Translations under genes and position numbers: made by a program
Assembly (NCBI GenBank): GCA_934693165.1
Contig: CAKUUX010000002.1
Span: forward strand, 124,001-188,000
DNA from: an uncultured Candidatus Melainabacteria bacterium
GTDB taxonomy: Bacteria > Cyanobacteriota > Vampirovibrionia > Gastranaerophilales > Gastranaerophilaceae
Direction: 5' to 3'
Length of the DNA: 64,000 nt
The notes under the pieces: model-generated
Told to the model about the DNA's origin: nothing
Databases searched by the model: none
What the model saw: the letters and a program-made list of their open reading frames with translations, nothing else
Part shown: positions 9,181 to 17,660 of the stretch, one piece after another
Numbering within the stretch: the first letter of the stretch is position 1
Layout of the letters: each line of letters starts with the position of its first letter

Positions 9181-10208
9181 TTTTCTACCTGTTTAATTTT
9201 ACAACCTTTATTTTCTTTTACATTATCTGCAACTCTTACCTTTGGAATTACTGACATTCCTGGGACAAGTAGGTATTGTTCTGGATTTATTTCTTCTGTG
9301 AAAATAATTTTTACAGGGATTCTTTGTACAATTTTTACGAATGACCCTACTGCATTTTCAGGTGGAAATAAGCTAGCTTTAGCTCCTGAAGCTCTTTGGA
9401 TACTGTCTACTTTACCTTTAAATTTATGTTTTGGATATGTATCAACTTTGATTTCTACGCTTTGACCGACACGCATTTTTTCTAGTTGGTTTTCTTTAAA
9501 GTTTGCAACTACCCAAACTTCATTTGGTACTATTACAAATAAAGGACTTCCAACTTGTACATAAGCACCTTTTTCAACTCTTTTGCTTGAAACTGTACCA
9601 TCTTGTGGTGCATAAATTTTTGTATATGATAAATCTAATTGAGCTTGATCTCTTTTTGCTTTTAAAACTTTTATGTCTGCATCAGCAACATTTGTTTGGC
9701 TTTTTGTTAAAATTGCTTGTTCTGCGTTTTCTTGTCTTGCCTTTACAGCTTCGTATTTTGTAATTGCATTATCGAGCGTTTGTTTTGATACAGAACCTGT
9801 TTCGTACAGTTTTGTATATCTATCTACATCTTTTTTAGCAAGTGCAATTTCTGCATCAACAGCAGAAAGGTTTGCTTTTGCTATGTTTTGAGATTTTAAT
9901 GCACTTTGATAATTTGCTTCTGCTTGTTCAAGCTTTACTTTGTAATCAGCATTATCTATTTCTGCCACCAAATCACCCTCTTTGACGGTTTGGTTATCTT
10001 TTATATATACAGCTACAATTTGACCTGCAACTTTTGGTGCAACTTGAACTGTGTGATTTTCAATGTATGCATCTTCCGTTGATTGATATTGCATTGCATC
10101 AATAATAGCTATAACCGTTGCAGTTACAAGTAAAATGGCTACAATTATGCCAATAGACTTTTTATAACTTTTCTTTAATTCATTTTTTAGTTCTTTATCT
10201 TCTGTCAT
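9168..10208 (-). CDS. EmrA-like periplasmic adaptor (HlyD family)
   Basis: The 346-residue membrane-fusion protein has a short cytoplasmic N-terminus, one transmembrane helix (about residues 20-38), a biotinyl-lipoyl half (VAPKVAGQIVAVYIKDNQTV), a helical hairpin rich in A/K/E/Q, and the second lipoyl half (IYAPQDGTVSSKRVEKGAYV) before a beta-barrel. It links the MFS pump to the outer-membrane factor. It lies 21 bp after marR and overlaps the exporter gene. Confidence 0.88.
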   Translation of the reverse strand: MTEDKELKNELKKSYKKSIGIIVAILLVTATVIAIIDAMQYQSTEDAYIENHTVQVAPKVAGQIVAVYIKDNQTVKEGDLVAEIDNADYKVKLEQAEANYQSALKSQNIAKANLSAVDAEIALAKKDVDRYTKLYETGSVSKQTLDNAITKYEAVKARQENAEQAILTKSQTNVADADIKVLKAKRDQAQLDLSYTKIYAPQDGTVSSKRVEKGAYVQVGSPLFVIVPNEVWVVANFKENQLEKMRVGQSVEIKVDTYPKHKFKGKVDSIQRASGAKASLFPPENAVGSFVKIVQRIPVKIIFTEEINPEQYLLVPGMSVIPKVRVADNVKENKGCKIKQVEKCQK

Positions 10209-10229
10209 TTTATAATTTCTCCTATGACG

Positions 10230-10712
10230 TTAAATATTAAATTCTACAATTTCGGATAATGCTTGTTCTAATTGAATTAGAGTATCTCTCAAATCAATCA
10301 TTTTTTCTTCTGAAAACTTTTCCAATAATTTATCCATAACCTTTTCCATTATCGCAAATTGAGTTTCGTAAAGTTTTTTCCCAGCTTTTGTAACTCTTAA
10401 TCTTCTAACTAATCTATTATTCTTTGTATCATTTGTTCTTGTAATATAACCCTTTTCTTCAAGAGAATTAAGTATTCTACCAGTTCTAACTCTATCTCTT
10501 AAAATTAATTTTGCTAAGTCTCGTTGACAAATATCTGGATTATTTAATATTTGATTAACTGCGACAAACTCATCATGAGTTATATCTACACCTCTAATTT
10601 CAAAAAAATTCTTTGAAAGTTGATCAGTATAAATTGCAAGTTTTTGTATCATATAAAATGCACATTTGCTAAAATCTTTTTTTAATTCTATAATTTCTTG
10701 TTTTGCCGTCAT
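10230..10712 (-). CDS. MarR-family transcriptional regulator
   Basis: The 160-residue winged-helix protein has a recognition region around NNPDICQRDLAKLILRDRV followed by the wing segment (EEKGYITRTNDTKNNRLVRR), typical of MarR. It is first in the operon with the EmrAB-like pump and divergent from the TolC-like gene. The usual model would be local repression relieved by a pump substrate. Inverted repeats lie in the shared intergenic region. Confidence 0.88.
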   Translation of the reverse strand: MTAKQEIIELKKDFSKCAFYMIQKLAIYTDQLSKNFFEIRGVDITHDEFVAVNQILNNPDICQRDLAKLILRDRVRTGRILNSLEEKGYITRTNDTKNNRLVRRLRVTKAGKKLYETQFAIMEKVMDKLLEKFSEEKMIDLRDTLIQLEQALSEIVEFNI

Positions 10713-10735
10713 TTCTTACCCCTAGTCTGTTTGAG

Positions 10736-10802
10736 TTTGTTACATAACTAACTTGTTTCAAAAAATACATGTTGCATTTGTAACAAAGGTATGGTAACAT
10801 GT
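10736..10802. promoter_or_regulatory. Candidate MarR operators and promoter between pump and outer-membrane factor
   Basis: Two perfect interrupted inverted repeats are visible: TTTGTTAC (10736-10743) with GTAACAAA (10780-10787), and ACATGTT (10767-10773) with AACATGT (10796-10802). TTGCAT (10772-10777), 17 bp, TAACAT (10795-10800) could be the promoter of the rightward gene, so binding here would block it. Assignment to MarR is inferred from position. Confidence 0.45.
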
Positions 10803-10835
10803 ACACATCAGGTTTGTCAAGTATGAGGTAAGATA

Positions 10836-12233
10836 ATGAATTTGAAAAGATTTACGGCAATTTTAATTTTGGCATGCTTTAACTTCACTTACGTAATGCC
10901 AGTATTTGCGATTACCGAAAATAATAATAAAAATAATCAACAAACTGTTTATAATCATAAAGTTAAAAAATCTAAAAAAGAAAATGATGATTATAAATAT
11001 GCTTATGTAAATATGGATTTTTGGAAAAAGTTCAATGATGATAACTTAAATCATTATATTGATTTAGCTATTAAACAAAACTATGACCTTAAAATTGCGA
11101 GTTTGACTGTAAAAGAATATTATCAAAATATGAGATTACAGTTTGCTAATGAATTACCATCAGCAGGTGTTGGTATTTCTCCAGCGTTTGTAAATGTTAT
11201 GGGTATGCAACCAGATGATTTTGCTGTTAGCGTTCCTGCAATGTTTAATTATGAGGTTGATTTATTCTTAAAAAATAGAGATAAAACAAAATCTGTAAAA
11301 GAATTATACAAAGCTTCTCAAGACGATGAAAGAGCTGCATATATTTCTATTGCTTCAGCCGTAGGAAATGTGTATTTTAATATAGTTAAATTAAACGAAA
11401 TTATTAAATATCAAGAAAAAATTGTTAATTCAAGACTAGATATTTATAATATGATGCTTGCAAGCAATAAAGAAGGTATTGTTTCAACGGCAGATACTGT
11501 AAAGGCAAATAAGGCTTATGTATACGGAGTTTCTGACTTGATTGATTTGAAAAAATCTAGAGCAAAATTATTAGATCAATTTTGCGTGTTGATTGGAGAA
11601 GATCCTAAAAATGGTGAAAATTTAGCTTTCACTCCTTTAAATCAAATTAAATTTACTGGTACTATTCCAAAATCAATTTCATCGGAAGTTATTGTTGATA
11701 GACCGGATTACTTAAAAGCAGAAAAGATGATTAAAAAGGCAGGTATTGACGTAAGAGTAGCTAAGAAAGAATTTTTACCGTCAATTAATCTTACAGGTTT
11801 AGCATTGTTAGATGTTAAAAATAGTATGTTTTCGAAAGAAACAACTTTGGCAGCTTTAGCACTTGGTGCTATGTTACCAGTATTTACAGGTGGTTCAAGA
11901 ATAGCTAACTTGAAGTTGAAAAAAGTTCAATATGATAAAATGCTTGAAAATTACTACAAAACAAATTTAACTGCAATTCAAGAAGTTAATGACGCTTTGG
12001 CATCTGTAAAATATGATACAGATAAATTAAACGAACACATTAAACAACATCAACTTGAAACAAAAGATTTTGGTTATACAAAAGACAAATATAATCAGGG
12101 TGTTATTTCAAGACTTGATTTAGTTCAAATGGAAGAAAATTTACTGAATGTTGAAAAATTGATAAATTCTACACGTTCAGAATGCTACATCAGCTATATA
12201 GGTTTGTATAAAGCTGTGGGTAGTAAATTATAA
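10836..12233 (+). CDS. TolC-like outer-membrane efflux factor, copy 1
   Basis: The 465-residue protein starts with a signal peptide (about residues 1-25, ending MPVFA). It contains two OEP-type halves rich in long helices, with the usual tract around ALGAMLPVFTGGSR before the second helical half. It would form the trimeric outer-membrane duct for the divergent EmrAB-like pump. A GAGGTAAG ribosome site precedes ATG 10836, and a terminator follows at 12285. Confidence 0.85.
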   Translation: MNLKRFTAILILACFNFTYVMPVFAITENNNKNNQQTVYNHKVKKSKKENDDYKYAYVNMDFWKKFNDDNLNHYIDLAIKQNYDLKIASLTVKEYYQNMRLQFANELPSAGVGISPAFVNVMGMQPDDFAVSVPAMFNYEVDLFLKNRDKTKSVKELYKASQDDERAAYISIASAVGNVYFNIVKLNEIIKYQEKIVNSRLDIYNMMLASNKEGIVSTADTVKANKAYVYGVSDLIDLKKSRAKLLDQFCVLIGEDPKNGENLAFTPLNQIKFTGTIPKSISSEVIVDRPDYLKAEKMIKKAGIDVRVAKKEFLPSINLTGLALLDVKNSMFSKETTLAALALGAMLPVFTGGSRIANLKLKKVQYDKMLENYYKTNLTAIQEVNDALASVKYDTDKLNEHIKQHQLETKDFGYTKDKYNQGVISRLDLVQMEENLLNVEKLINSTRSECYISYIGLYKAVGSKL

Positions 12234-12284
12234 TATGTTCTGATTCCGAGAGATATATATTTGCTGAAATTTAAATAGCAAATG

Positions 12285-12309
12285 AAGCCCTTTCTAAGGG
12301 CTTTTTTAT
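12285..12309 (+). terminator. Intrinsic terminator of the outer-membrane factor gene
   Basis: AAGCCCTT (12285-12292), loop TCT, AAGGGCTT (12296-12303) is followed by TTTTATT. The stem is 8 bp and perfect. Confidence 0.85.
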
Positions 12310-12357
12310 TATGTAGAATTATTCAATAAAATACGGTTGAGGAATGGAATATATATG

Positions 12358-12386
12358 TCATTGCGAGCGAATGCGAAGCAATCCAA
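12358..12386. repeat. Candidate interspersed intergenic repeat (CATTGCGAGCGAATGCGAAG type)
   Basis: A GC-richer 29-bp tract with short terminal complementarity (ATTGC / GCAAT) sits just 3' of the XRE gene. It resembles the short intergenic repeats with CATTGCGAG...GAAGCAATC that recur in many bacterial genomes. Only one copy is in this window, so the repeat status is inference. Confidence 0.35.
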
Positions 12387-12391
12387 AAAAA

Positions 12392-12601
12392 CTATTTAAA
12401 AAACTTATAAATCTCAATATCTAAAGCTTCTGATATTTGGATTAATCTTTTTATGCTAGGTACTTTTTTACCACGTTCAATTTCTGATAAATAATCAGCC
12501 GAAATGCCAGCAAGTTCACTTAATTTTTCTTGCGTTAAATTTTTACTTTCTCTAAAAGTTTTAATATTATTTCTTAAAATATCAGTCGTGCTATTTGCCA
12601 T
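12392..12601 (-). CDS. Small XRE/Cro-type HTH regulator
   Basis: The 69-residue protein is one HTH_3 domain. SKNLTQEKLSELAGISADYL is the helix-turn-helix and ERGKKVPSIKRLIQISEALD the typical tail. It has no other domain. It is divergent from a 55-residue ORF, with 61 bp between the two starts, so the pair could form an autoregulated module. The target is unknown. Confidence 0.88.
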   Translation of the reverse strand: MANSTTDILRNNIKTFRESKNLTQEKLSELAGISADYLSEIERGKKVPSIKRLIQISEALDIEIYKFFK

Positions 12602-12662
12602 AATTTAATTTTAGTGATATTTTAATTTATATTTAACAGGCAAATAGCACGGAGAAAACAAA

Positions 12663-12830
12663 ATGCAAAAATATGAAGACGTATTGGCTGACGTAGAAAA
12701 GTACTTTGACCAATTAATAGATTTACTAGATTTAATGATTGAACATGATAATGTATCTATCAATAATGTAATGACTTTAAAACAATTAGCAGAAAGTGGA
12801 TTAAGCTCAATAAAAACTTTAAATATGTAA
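12663..12830 (+). CDS. 55-aa acidic hypothetical protein divergent from the XRE gene
   Basis: ATG 12663 follows a GGAG ribosome site (spacing about 8). The product is 55 residues, acidic at the N-terminus (MQKYEDVLADVEKYFDQ) and predicted all-helical, with a leucine/isoleucine-rich middle. I do not recognise a family. The good ribosome site and its position opposite a Cro-like regulator support it being real. A longer antisense ORF overlaps it but looks spurious. Confidence 0.5.
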   Translation: MQKYEDVLADVEKYFDQLIDLLDLMIEHDNVSINNVMTLKQLAESGLSSIKTLNM

Positions 12831-12888
12831 TAATTTTATTGACCACTTCTCCCAGAATTGGGCGAGGATATTTGTTTTGAAATTTCGC

Positions 12889-12997
12889 CCTCTGCTCACT
12901 CGCTCTGTCTTGCTCGTTCGCGTTAAACGGCAATTTCGCGTTTTGCAAAATAGTTTTATCAACTTTTGCAAAAGCGCTCCAGCCTCTGCTCACTCGC
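12889..12997. repeat. Short GC-rich intergenic repeats
   Basis: CCTCTGCTCACTCGC occurs twice in direct orientation, at 12889-12903 and 12983-12997, 94 bp apart. The stretch between is markedly GC-richer than its surroundings. A CCCAGAATTGGG palindrome lies just upstream (12851-12862). No convincing gene is seen in 12831-12998. Confidence 0.5.
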
Positions 12998-12998
12998 G

Positions 12999-14270
12999 CT
13001 AAATAGCCAATTTGATTTTAAATTCTGTCAAAACGCCTTCTTCACTTGTTACAGAAATTTCGCCATCGTGGGCTTCAACGATTTGTTTTGACAGATACAA
13101 GCCCAAGCCTGTACCAATTTTTCTATATTTTTTAGATGTTGAATAATATTTATTAAAAATTAAGCCGATATCTTTTTGGCTAATACCTTTACCATAATCT
13201 ATTACTGATATATAAACATTTCCACCTTGAATATTTGTTTTTATATCAACATCAGTTGATGTTTCTGAGTATGATAATGCGTTTTGGATAAGGTTTTTAA
13301 TAACACGTTTAAATTGCATTTTATCAATATTAATATTTACATCTTGTGGAGCTACAAAGTTTAATTTGATATCATTTTTGTCTGCAACTGGACGCATTTC
13401 ATCAATTGTTTCTGATAAAAATTCGTTCAAGTCAGTATTTTCTTTATACAATTCAATAGTTGTATTATTGCTCTTATAAGTATCTAACAACATGTGTACT
13501 AAATCAATTAACTCTTTGTTAGAAGATTGCATTTTATCTAGTACATCTCTTTGTTTATTATTGATTTCGCCAAATGTTCCGTTGATTAAAAATTCAAGCA
13601 TATTTGATTCTGCAACGATAGGGACTTTTAAATCGTGCGTAAGAGTTGCTACGAAGTCTTCTTTCAATTTTTCCAATTCTTTTTGGTTAGTTACGTTTTT
13701 AATCAAGATAATATATCTACTAATTCTATCTTCAATATTCAATCTCAAGGCTGTTGCTTCAAAAAGGTCTGAAGAATAAGTTTTTATATAAACATCTGTA
13801 TTGTGAAGATTTTCAATAGGTGCTTGGTTAATTGGTTCAATAAAATCAAATACATCTTGACCAATAAGCTTTTTGTTGCTTTGTCCAAACCAATTTGAAA
13901 TCTTTGGAGTTACTTTAATAATTTTAGAATTTTTATCGACAATAATAAGACCGTCAGAAAGAGAGTTCAAAACACTTTCTAAAAATCTATTTTGACGCAT
14001 AAGTTCTGTTTGTTGTTCTCTAACTTTTTCTTCTGATTCTTTTAAAGTATCGATAAGTTGGTTAATGCTATCTGCAAGAGCTTCCCCCGATGTAGAATTA
14101 ATTTTTCCAATTTTCTTTGACAAGTTACCAGAACGGATTGATTCCACAATGTTGGCTGCATCTTCAATAAACAAGTCTGTTTTTTGCCAATATTTGTTTG
14201 TTGAACGTACAACAAGAAATAATAGGACAAGAATGAATATTACAAATAAGTTTAATGAATACCAAAGCAT
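12999..14270 (-). CDS. Membrane-anchored PAS sensor histidine kinase
   Basis: The 423-residue protein has one N-terminal transmembrane helix (residues ~3-21), a HAMP-like/coiled-coil linker, a PAS domain (~95-200), a HisKA domain with phospho-acceptor His212 in THDLKVPI, and an HATPase domain. The latter shows the N box (FKRVIKNLIQNALSYS), the G1 box (VIDYGKGIS) and the G2 box (GTGLGLYLSK). There is no periplasmic loop, so the signal is probably intracellular or membrane-borne. No response regulator is adjacent, making it an orphan kinase here. It is divergent from fliO (64 bp). Confidence 0.9.
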   Translation of the reverse strand: MLWYSLNLFVIFILVLLFLVVRSTNKYWQKTDLFIEDAANIVESIRSGNLSKKIGKINSTSGEALADSINQLIDTLKESEEKVREQQTELMRQNRFLESVLNSLSDGLIIVDKNSKIIKVTPKISNWFGQSNKKLIGQDVFDFIEPINQAPIENLHNTDVYIKTYSSDLFEATALRLNIEDRISRYIILIKNVTNQKELEKLKEDFVATLTHDLKVPIVAESNMLEFLINGTFGEINNKQRDVLDKMQSSNKELIDLVHMLLDTYKSNNTTIELYKENTDLNEFLSETIDEMRPVADKNDIKLNFVAPQDVNINIDKMQFKRVIKNLIQNALSYSETSTDVDIKTNIQGGNVYISVIDYGKGISQKDIGLIFNKYYSTSKKYRKIGTGLGLYLSKQIVEAHDGEISVTSEEGVLTEFKIKLAI

Positions 14271-14334
14271 AATTTATCCGAATAATTTTTTTTGTGTTAT
14301 ATATATATTATGAATTTATTATAGGTATTTTAAC

Positions 14335-14886
14335 ATGAAAAAACTTTTAAATTACATGATAATTTTTTTAATGACTCAACAAACTTGTTTTGGATATTCT
14401 GTTGACGATTTATTAAATCCTCAATCTACCCACGAAACTAGTTTCTTTACTGTAATTGGAGCTTTAGCTTTTGTAATTGCTCTAATTTTCTTAACTGGTT
14501 TTATTTATACAAAACTTAACGTTGTTGGTTCAAGTTTAGCAAAAAAAACAAGACAAAATGATATCGAAGACAAAGTTTTAGTTTTATCTTCAACTCATTT
14601 GAATAATAACCAATCATTGCATGTAGTTGAAGTTAATGGTAAAAAAATGCTTTTAGGCGCAACTCAATCTTCTGTTACCGTACTAAAAGATTTGGGTGAA
14701 GTAAAAAACAGTAATAATGATGTGACAGATTTTACTTTTGAACAAGAAATTCCTGAATCTTCACAAAAGGTTGAAGAAGAAAAACAACCAATTGATGAAA
14801 TTTTTGATAAAGAAAGTTTGAAGGAAGACTTAAAATCAGAAATTGATGATGAAGAAGATTTTGGTCTTTATAAAAAATACTTATAA
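14335..14886 (+). CDS. fliO: Flagellar export-gate protein FliO
   Basis: The 183-residue protein has an N-terminal hydrophobic segment that may be a signal peptide, one strong transmembrane helix (about residues 40-62), and then the FliO domain with LHVVEVNGKKMLLGATQSSV, the family's core. An acidic C-terminal tail follows. FliO helps assemble the FliPQR gate of the flagellar export apparatus. It stands apart from motAB-fliLMN (14 kb away) and from fliPQR, which are not in the window. No Shine-Dalgarno is seen; TATTAT at 14317-14322 would give a leader of only about six bases. Confidence 0.8.
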   Translation: MKKLLNYMIIFLMTQQTCFGYSVDDLLNPQSTHETSFFTVIGALAFVIALIFLTGFIYTKLNVVGSSLAKKTRQNDIEDKVLVLSSTHLNNNQSLHVVEVNGKKMLLGATQSSVTVLKDLGEVKNSNNDVTDFTFEQEIPESSQKVEEEKQPIDEIFDKESLKEDLKSEIDDEEDFGLYKKYL

Positions 14887-14911
14887 TTATATAAATAGCA
14901 AATGAGGTTTT

Positions 14912-15781
14912 ATGAGAAAAACTATTAGCATAGCTGGAAAAGTTATCGGGGACGGACATCCTTGTTTTATTACAGCCGAAATTGGTATCAATCACAACGG
15001 TTCTGTTGCATTAGCTAAAAAGTTAATAGATATAGCTTGTGTTGCCGGATGTGATGCTGTTAAATTTCAAAAAAGAACAGTAGATGTTGTTTATACTCCT
15101 GAAGAATTGGCTCAACCTCGTCAAAGTGTTTTTGGTGATACAAATGGCGATTTGAAACGTGGGCTTGAATTTGGTTATGACGAATATAAAGAGATTGATA
15201 GTTATTGCAAAGAAAAAGGTATAATTTGGTACGCGTCATGTTGGGATGAGGCTTCTGTTGATTTTATAGAACAATTTGATGTTCCTTGTTATAAAATCGC
15301 TGCTGCATCGTTAACAGATGACAATCTTTTGAAATATACAAAATCAAAAGGTAAACCAATCTTCTTATCTACTGGCATGAGTACTATGGAGCAAATCAGA
15401 CATGCAGTAGAAATTTTAGGTGAAGATAATCTAGTTATTTATCAATGCACTTCAACATATCCTTCTGATGAAAAAGAAATCAACTTAAAAGTTATTGAAA
15501 CTTTTAGAAATGAGTTTGACTGTCCTGTGGGTTATTCAGGTCATGAAAGAGGTTTAATGCCTACAGTTATTTCTGTTGTATATGGCGCAAATGCTGTAGA
15601 AAGACATATTACAAATGATAGAACAAATTGGGGTTCTGATCAGGCTGCAAGTTTAGAGCTTGACGGTATTCATAGAATCGTTAGAGATATTAGAAAAATT
15701 CCTAATGTCGCAGGTGACGGTATAAAAAGAGTTTATGATAGAGAATTACCTATAATCAAAAAATTGAGAAGAGTTCAATGA
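14912..15781 (+). CDS. N-acetylneuraminate-synthase-family (NeuB-like) enzyme lacking the SAF domain
   Basis: The family condenses an N-acetyl-hexosamine with phosphoenolpyruvate to make nonulosonic acids. The TIM-barrel hallmarks are present: AEIGINHNGS near the N-terminus, DAVKFQKR, KIAAASLTD, STGMSTMEQI and VGYSGHERGL. At 289 residues it ends after the barrel. Canonical NeuB/PseI/LegI are about 340-350 residues and close with an antifreeze-like SAF domain, which is absent here. It overlaps the next HAD phosphatase by four bases (ATGA), consistent with a two-step synthase/phosphatase module. The substrate is uncertain. Confidence 0.82.
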   Translation: MRKTISIAGKVIGDGHPCFITAEIGINHNGSVALAKKLIDIACVAGCDAVKFQKRTVDVVYTPEELAQPRQSVFGDTNGDLKRGLEFGYDEYKEIDSYCKEKGIIWYASCWDEASVDFIEQFDVPCYKIAAASLTDDNLLKYTKSKGKPIFLSTGMSTMEQIRHAVEILGEDNLVIYQCTSTYPSDEKEINLKVIETFRNEFDCPVGYSGHERGLMPTVISVVYGANAVERHITNDRTNWGSDQAASLELDGIHRIVRDIRKIPNVAGDGIKRVYDRELPIIKKLRRVQ

Positions 15782-16269
15782 GTAAATTAAAATTTTCAAA
15801 AAATATTAAAATGGTTATAACTGATTTTGACGGCGTTGTTACGGATAACAATGTTTATGTTGATGAAAATCAAAATATGTCAAGAAAATTGAACTTTAGA
15901 GATGTTATGGCATTTTCTCTTTTGAAAAAAAATGGTATTAAAATAGGTATTATCTCTGGAGAACAAAATTCGGCTATGGATTTGGTTGCTGAAAAATTTG
16001 GTATTGAAGATGTTCATGGCAACATCAGGATAAAAATTGATGTGCTAAATACCATAATCAAAAAATATAATTTGAAAGAAGATGAGTATGTTTATATTGG
16101 TGATGATGTAAACGATAGAGAATGTTTGGAAAAAACAAAGTTTAGAGTTACCGTAAATAATGCTCATAAATCAATTTTAAAAATAAAAGATATACAAGTT
16201 ACCGAAAATAACGGTGGTGAGGGAGCTTTTAGAGAAATTGTAGACAGAATCTTAGAATACAAAAAATAG
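15778..16269 (+). CDS. KdsC-like HAD phosphatase
   Basis: The 163-residue C0-type HAD enzyme has the DxD nucleophile motif (VITDFDGVVTDNNVY), motif II GIISGEQN, the central Lys (RIKIDVLN) and motif IV YIGDDVNDRECL. Family members dephosphorylate KDO-8-phosphate or nonulosonate-9-phosphates. Translational coupling to the NeuB-like gene suggests the latter or a related sugar acid. The cytidylyltransferase expected next is not in the window. Confidence 0.82.
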   Translation: MSKLKFSKNIKMVITDFDGVVTDNNVYVDENQNMSRKLNFRDVMAFSLLKKNGIKIGIISGEQNSAMDLVAEKFGIEDVHGNIRIKIDVLNTIIKKYNLKEDEYVYIGDDVNDRECLEKTKFRVTVNNAHKSILKIKDIQVTENNGGEGAFREIVDRILEYKK

Positions 16270-16348
16270 CCTAATTTCTTTTAAAAATCTTATTTGTTAC
16301 TACTTGCCAAACTAAATTTATAAGGTTATAATTATTCTCGATATATTA

Positions 16349-16362
16349 TTATACTAGTATAA
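16349..16362. promoter_or_regulatory. Perfect 14-bp palindrome in the lysC upstream region
   Basis: TTATACTAGTATAA reads the same on both strands, ends 11 bp before the lysC ATG, and contains TATACT, a likely -10 box. It could be an operator or simply a bidirectional -10. Confidence 0.35.
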
Positions 16363-16373
16363 AGAGTGAAATT

Positions 16374-17645
16374 ATGACAAAGAACGTAGTCGTACAAAAA
16401 TTTGGTGGAACATCAGTTGCAGATACTGACAGAATAAAAAAAGTCGCAGAAACAGTAGTTGCAGAAAAGAACCGAGGCAATGACGTTGTTGTAGTTGTTT
16501 CAGCAATGGGACATACTACAGACCATTTAGTTACTTTGGCTAAAGAAATTTCTGATGTACCATCTCCAAGAGAAATGGATATGTTGCTATCAACTGGTGA
16601 AGGCATTTCTATTGCGTTATTAACAATGGCAATTCAGGCTAAGGGTTATGATGCAGTTAGTATGAATGCTATGCAAGTTGGTATTATAACTGAAGATTTA
16701 CATACAAAAGCAAGAATTTTGAATATTGAAACTTCAAGATTAAAACAAAATTTAAATGCAGGAAAAATAGTTGTAGTAGCAGGATTTCAAGGTGTAACAA
16801 AAGACGGTGAAATTACAACTTTAGGTAGAGGTGGTTCTGACACTTCTGCTGTTGCAATTGCAGCATCTTTAGGCGCAGAACGTTGCGATATTTACACAGA
16901 TGTTCAAGGTGTTTATACATCAGACCCTAGAATGGTTAAAAATGCTACAAAATTAGATACAATAACTTACGATGAAATGCTTGAACTTGCAAATGTTGGC
17001 GCTGGGGTTATGCACCCTCGTTCAGTGGAAACAGCTAAAAAATATAGCTTACCATTGAGAGTAAGAAGCAGTTTCTATACAGACGATTTAGGCACAATGA
17101 TTACAGGAGCAAATGGCATGGAATTAGATAAACCAGTCGTTGGTGTCGCTGTTGACTTTACACAACTTCGTGTTGTTGTTTGCGACGTTAAAGACGAACC
17201 AGGTGTTGCGGCTAAAATCTTTAAAAGATTGGCTCAAAACAATATTACAGTTGATATGATTATTCAATCTTATGCAAGAACTTTCAATAATACAAACGAC
17301 ATTGCCTTCACTATTAATAGAGAAGACAAAGATAAAACTATGGAAATCTTGAATGAAATGAAAGATGAAGTAGGCGCAAATGAAATTCATTTAGATGAAA
17401 ATACAGCAAAACTTTCAATTGTAGGTGCTGGAATGATGGATAGACCAGGGGTTGCAGCTACAATGTTTGAAACTCTTGCAGATTTAGATGTAAATATTAA
17501 AATGATTTCTACATCAGAAATCAAAATCAGCTGTTTAATTGATGGTGAACAAGCTGAAATGGCTTGCAATAAAATTCACGAAGCTTTCAAATTAAACAGT
17601 AATGATATAGTAGAAGTTAAAGGCACTTTGCCTCCAACATTATAA
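16374..17645 (+). CDS. lysC: Aspartate kinase
   Basis: The 423-residue protein phosphorylates aspartate, the first step to lysine, threonine and methionine. It has the N-terminal kinase motif [11 protein letters not shown], the [14 protein letters not shown] catalytic loop (~residues 142-158) and two C-terminal ACT domains that normally bind lysine/threonine as feedback inhibitors ([20 protein letters not shown] and [20 protein letters not shown]). The length and architecture are those of a single-function aspartokinase. A 14-bp palindrome sits at the promoter. Confidence 0.95.
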   Translation: MTKNVVVQKFGGTSVADTDRIKKVAETVVAEKNRGNDVVVVVSAMGHTTDHLVTLAKEISDVPSPREMDMLLSTGEGISIALLTMAIQAKGYDAVSMNAMQVGIITEDLHTKARILNIETSRLKQNLNAGKIVVVAGFQGVTKDGEITTLGRGGSDTSAVAIAASLGAERCDIYTDVQGVYTSDPRMVKNATKLDTITYDEMLELANVGAGVMHPRSVETAKKYSLPLRVRSSFYTDDLGTMITGANGMELDKPVVGVAVDFTQLRVVVCDVKDEPGVAAKIFKRLAQNNITVDMIIQSYARTFNNTNDIAFTINREDKDKTMEILNEMKDEVGANEIHLDENTAKLSIVGAGMMDRPGVAATMFETLADLDVNIKMISTSEIKISCLIDGEQAEMACNKIHEAFKLNSNDIVEVKGTLPPTL

Positions 17646-17660
17646 GGAAAGGAAATAATA

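Noticed and set aside
9503..9891. Plus-strand ORFs inside the EmrA-like gene
   Set aside because: Leu/His-rich antisense readings of the helical hairpin of a clear HlyD-family gene.
12760..12993. 77-aa minus-strand ORF
   Set aside because: It overlaps the better supported 55-aa plus-strand ORF, spans GC-rich intergenic repeats, lacks a ribosome site and has low-complexity composition.
13492..13779. 95-aa plus-strand ORF inside the histidine kinase
   Set aside because: Antisense to the HisKA region with intact motifs.
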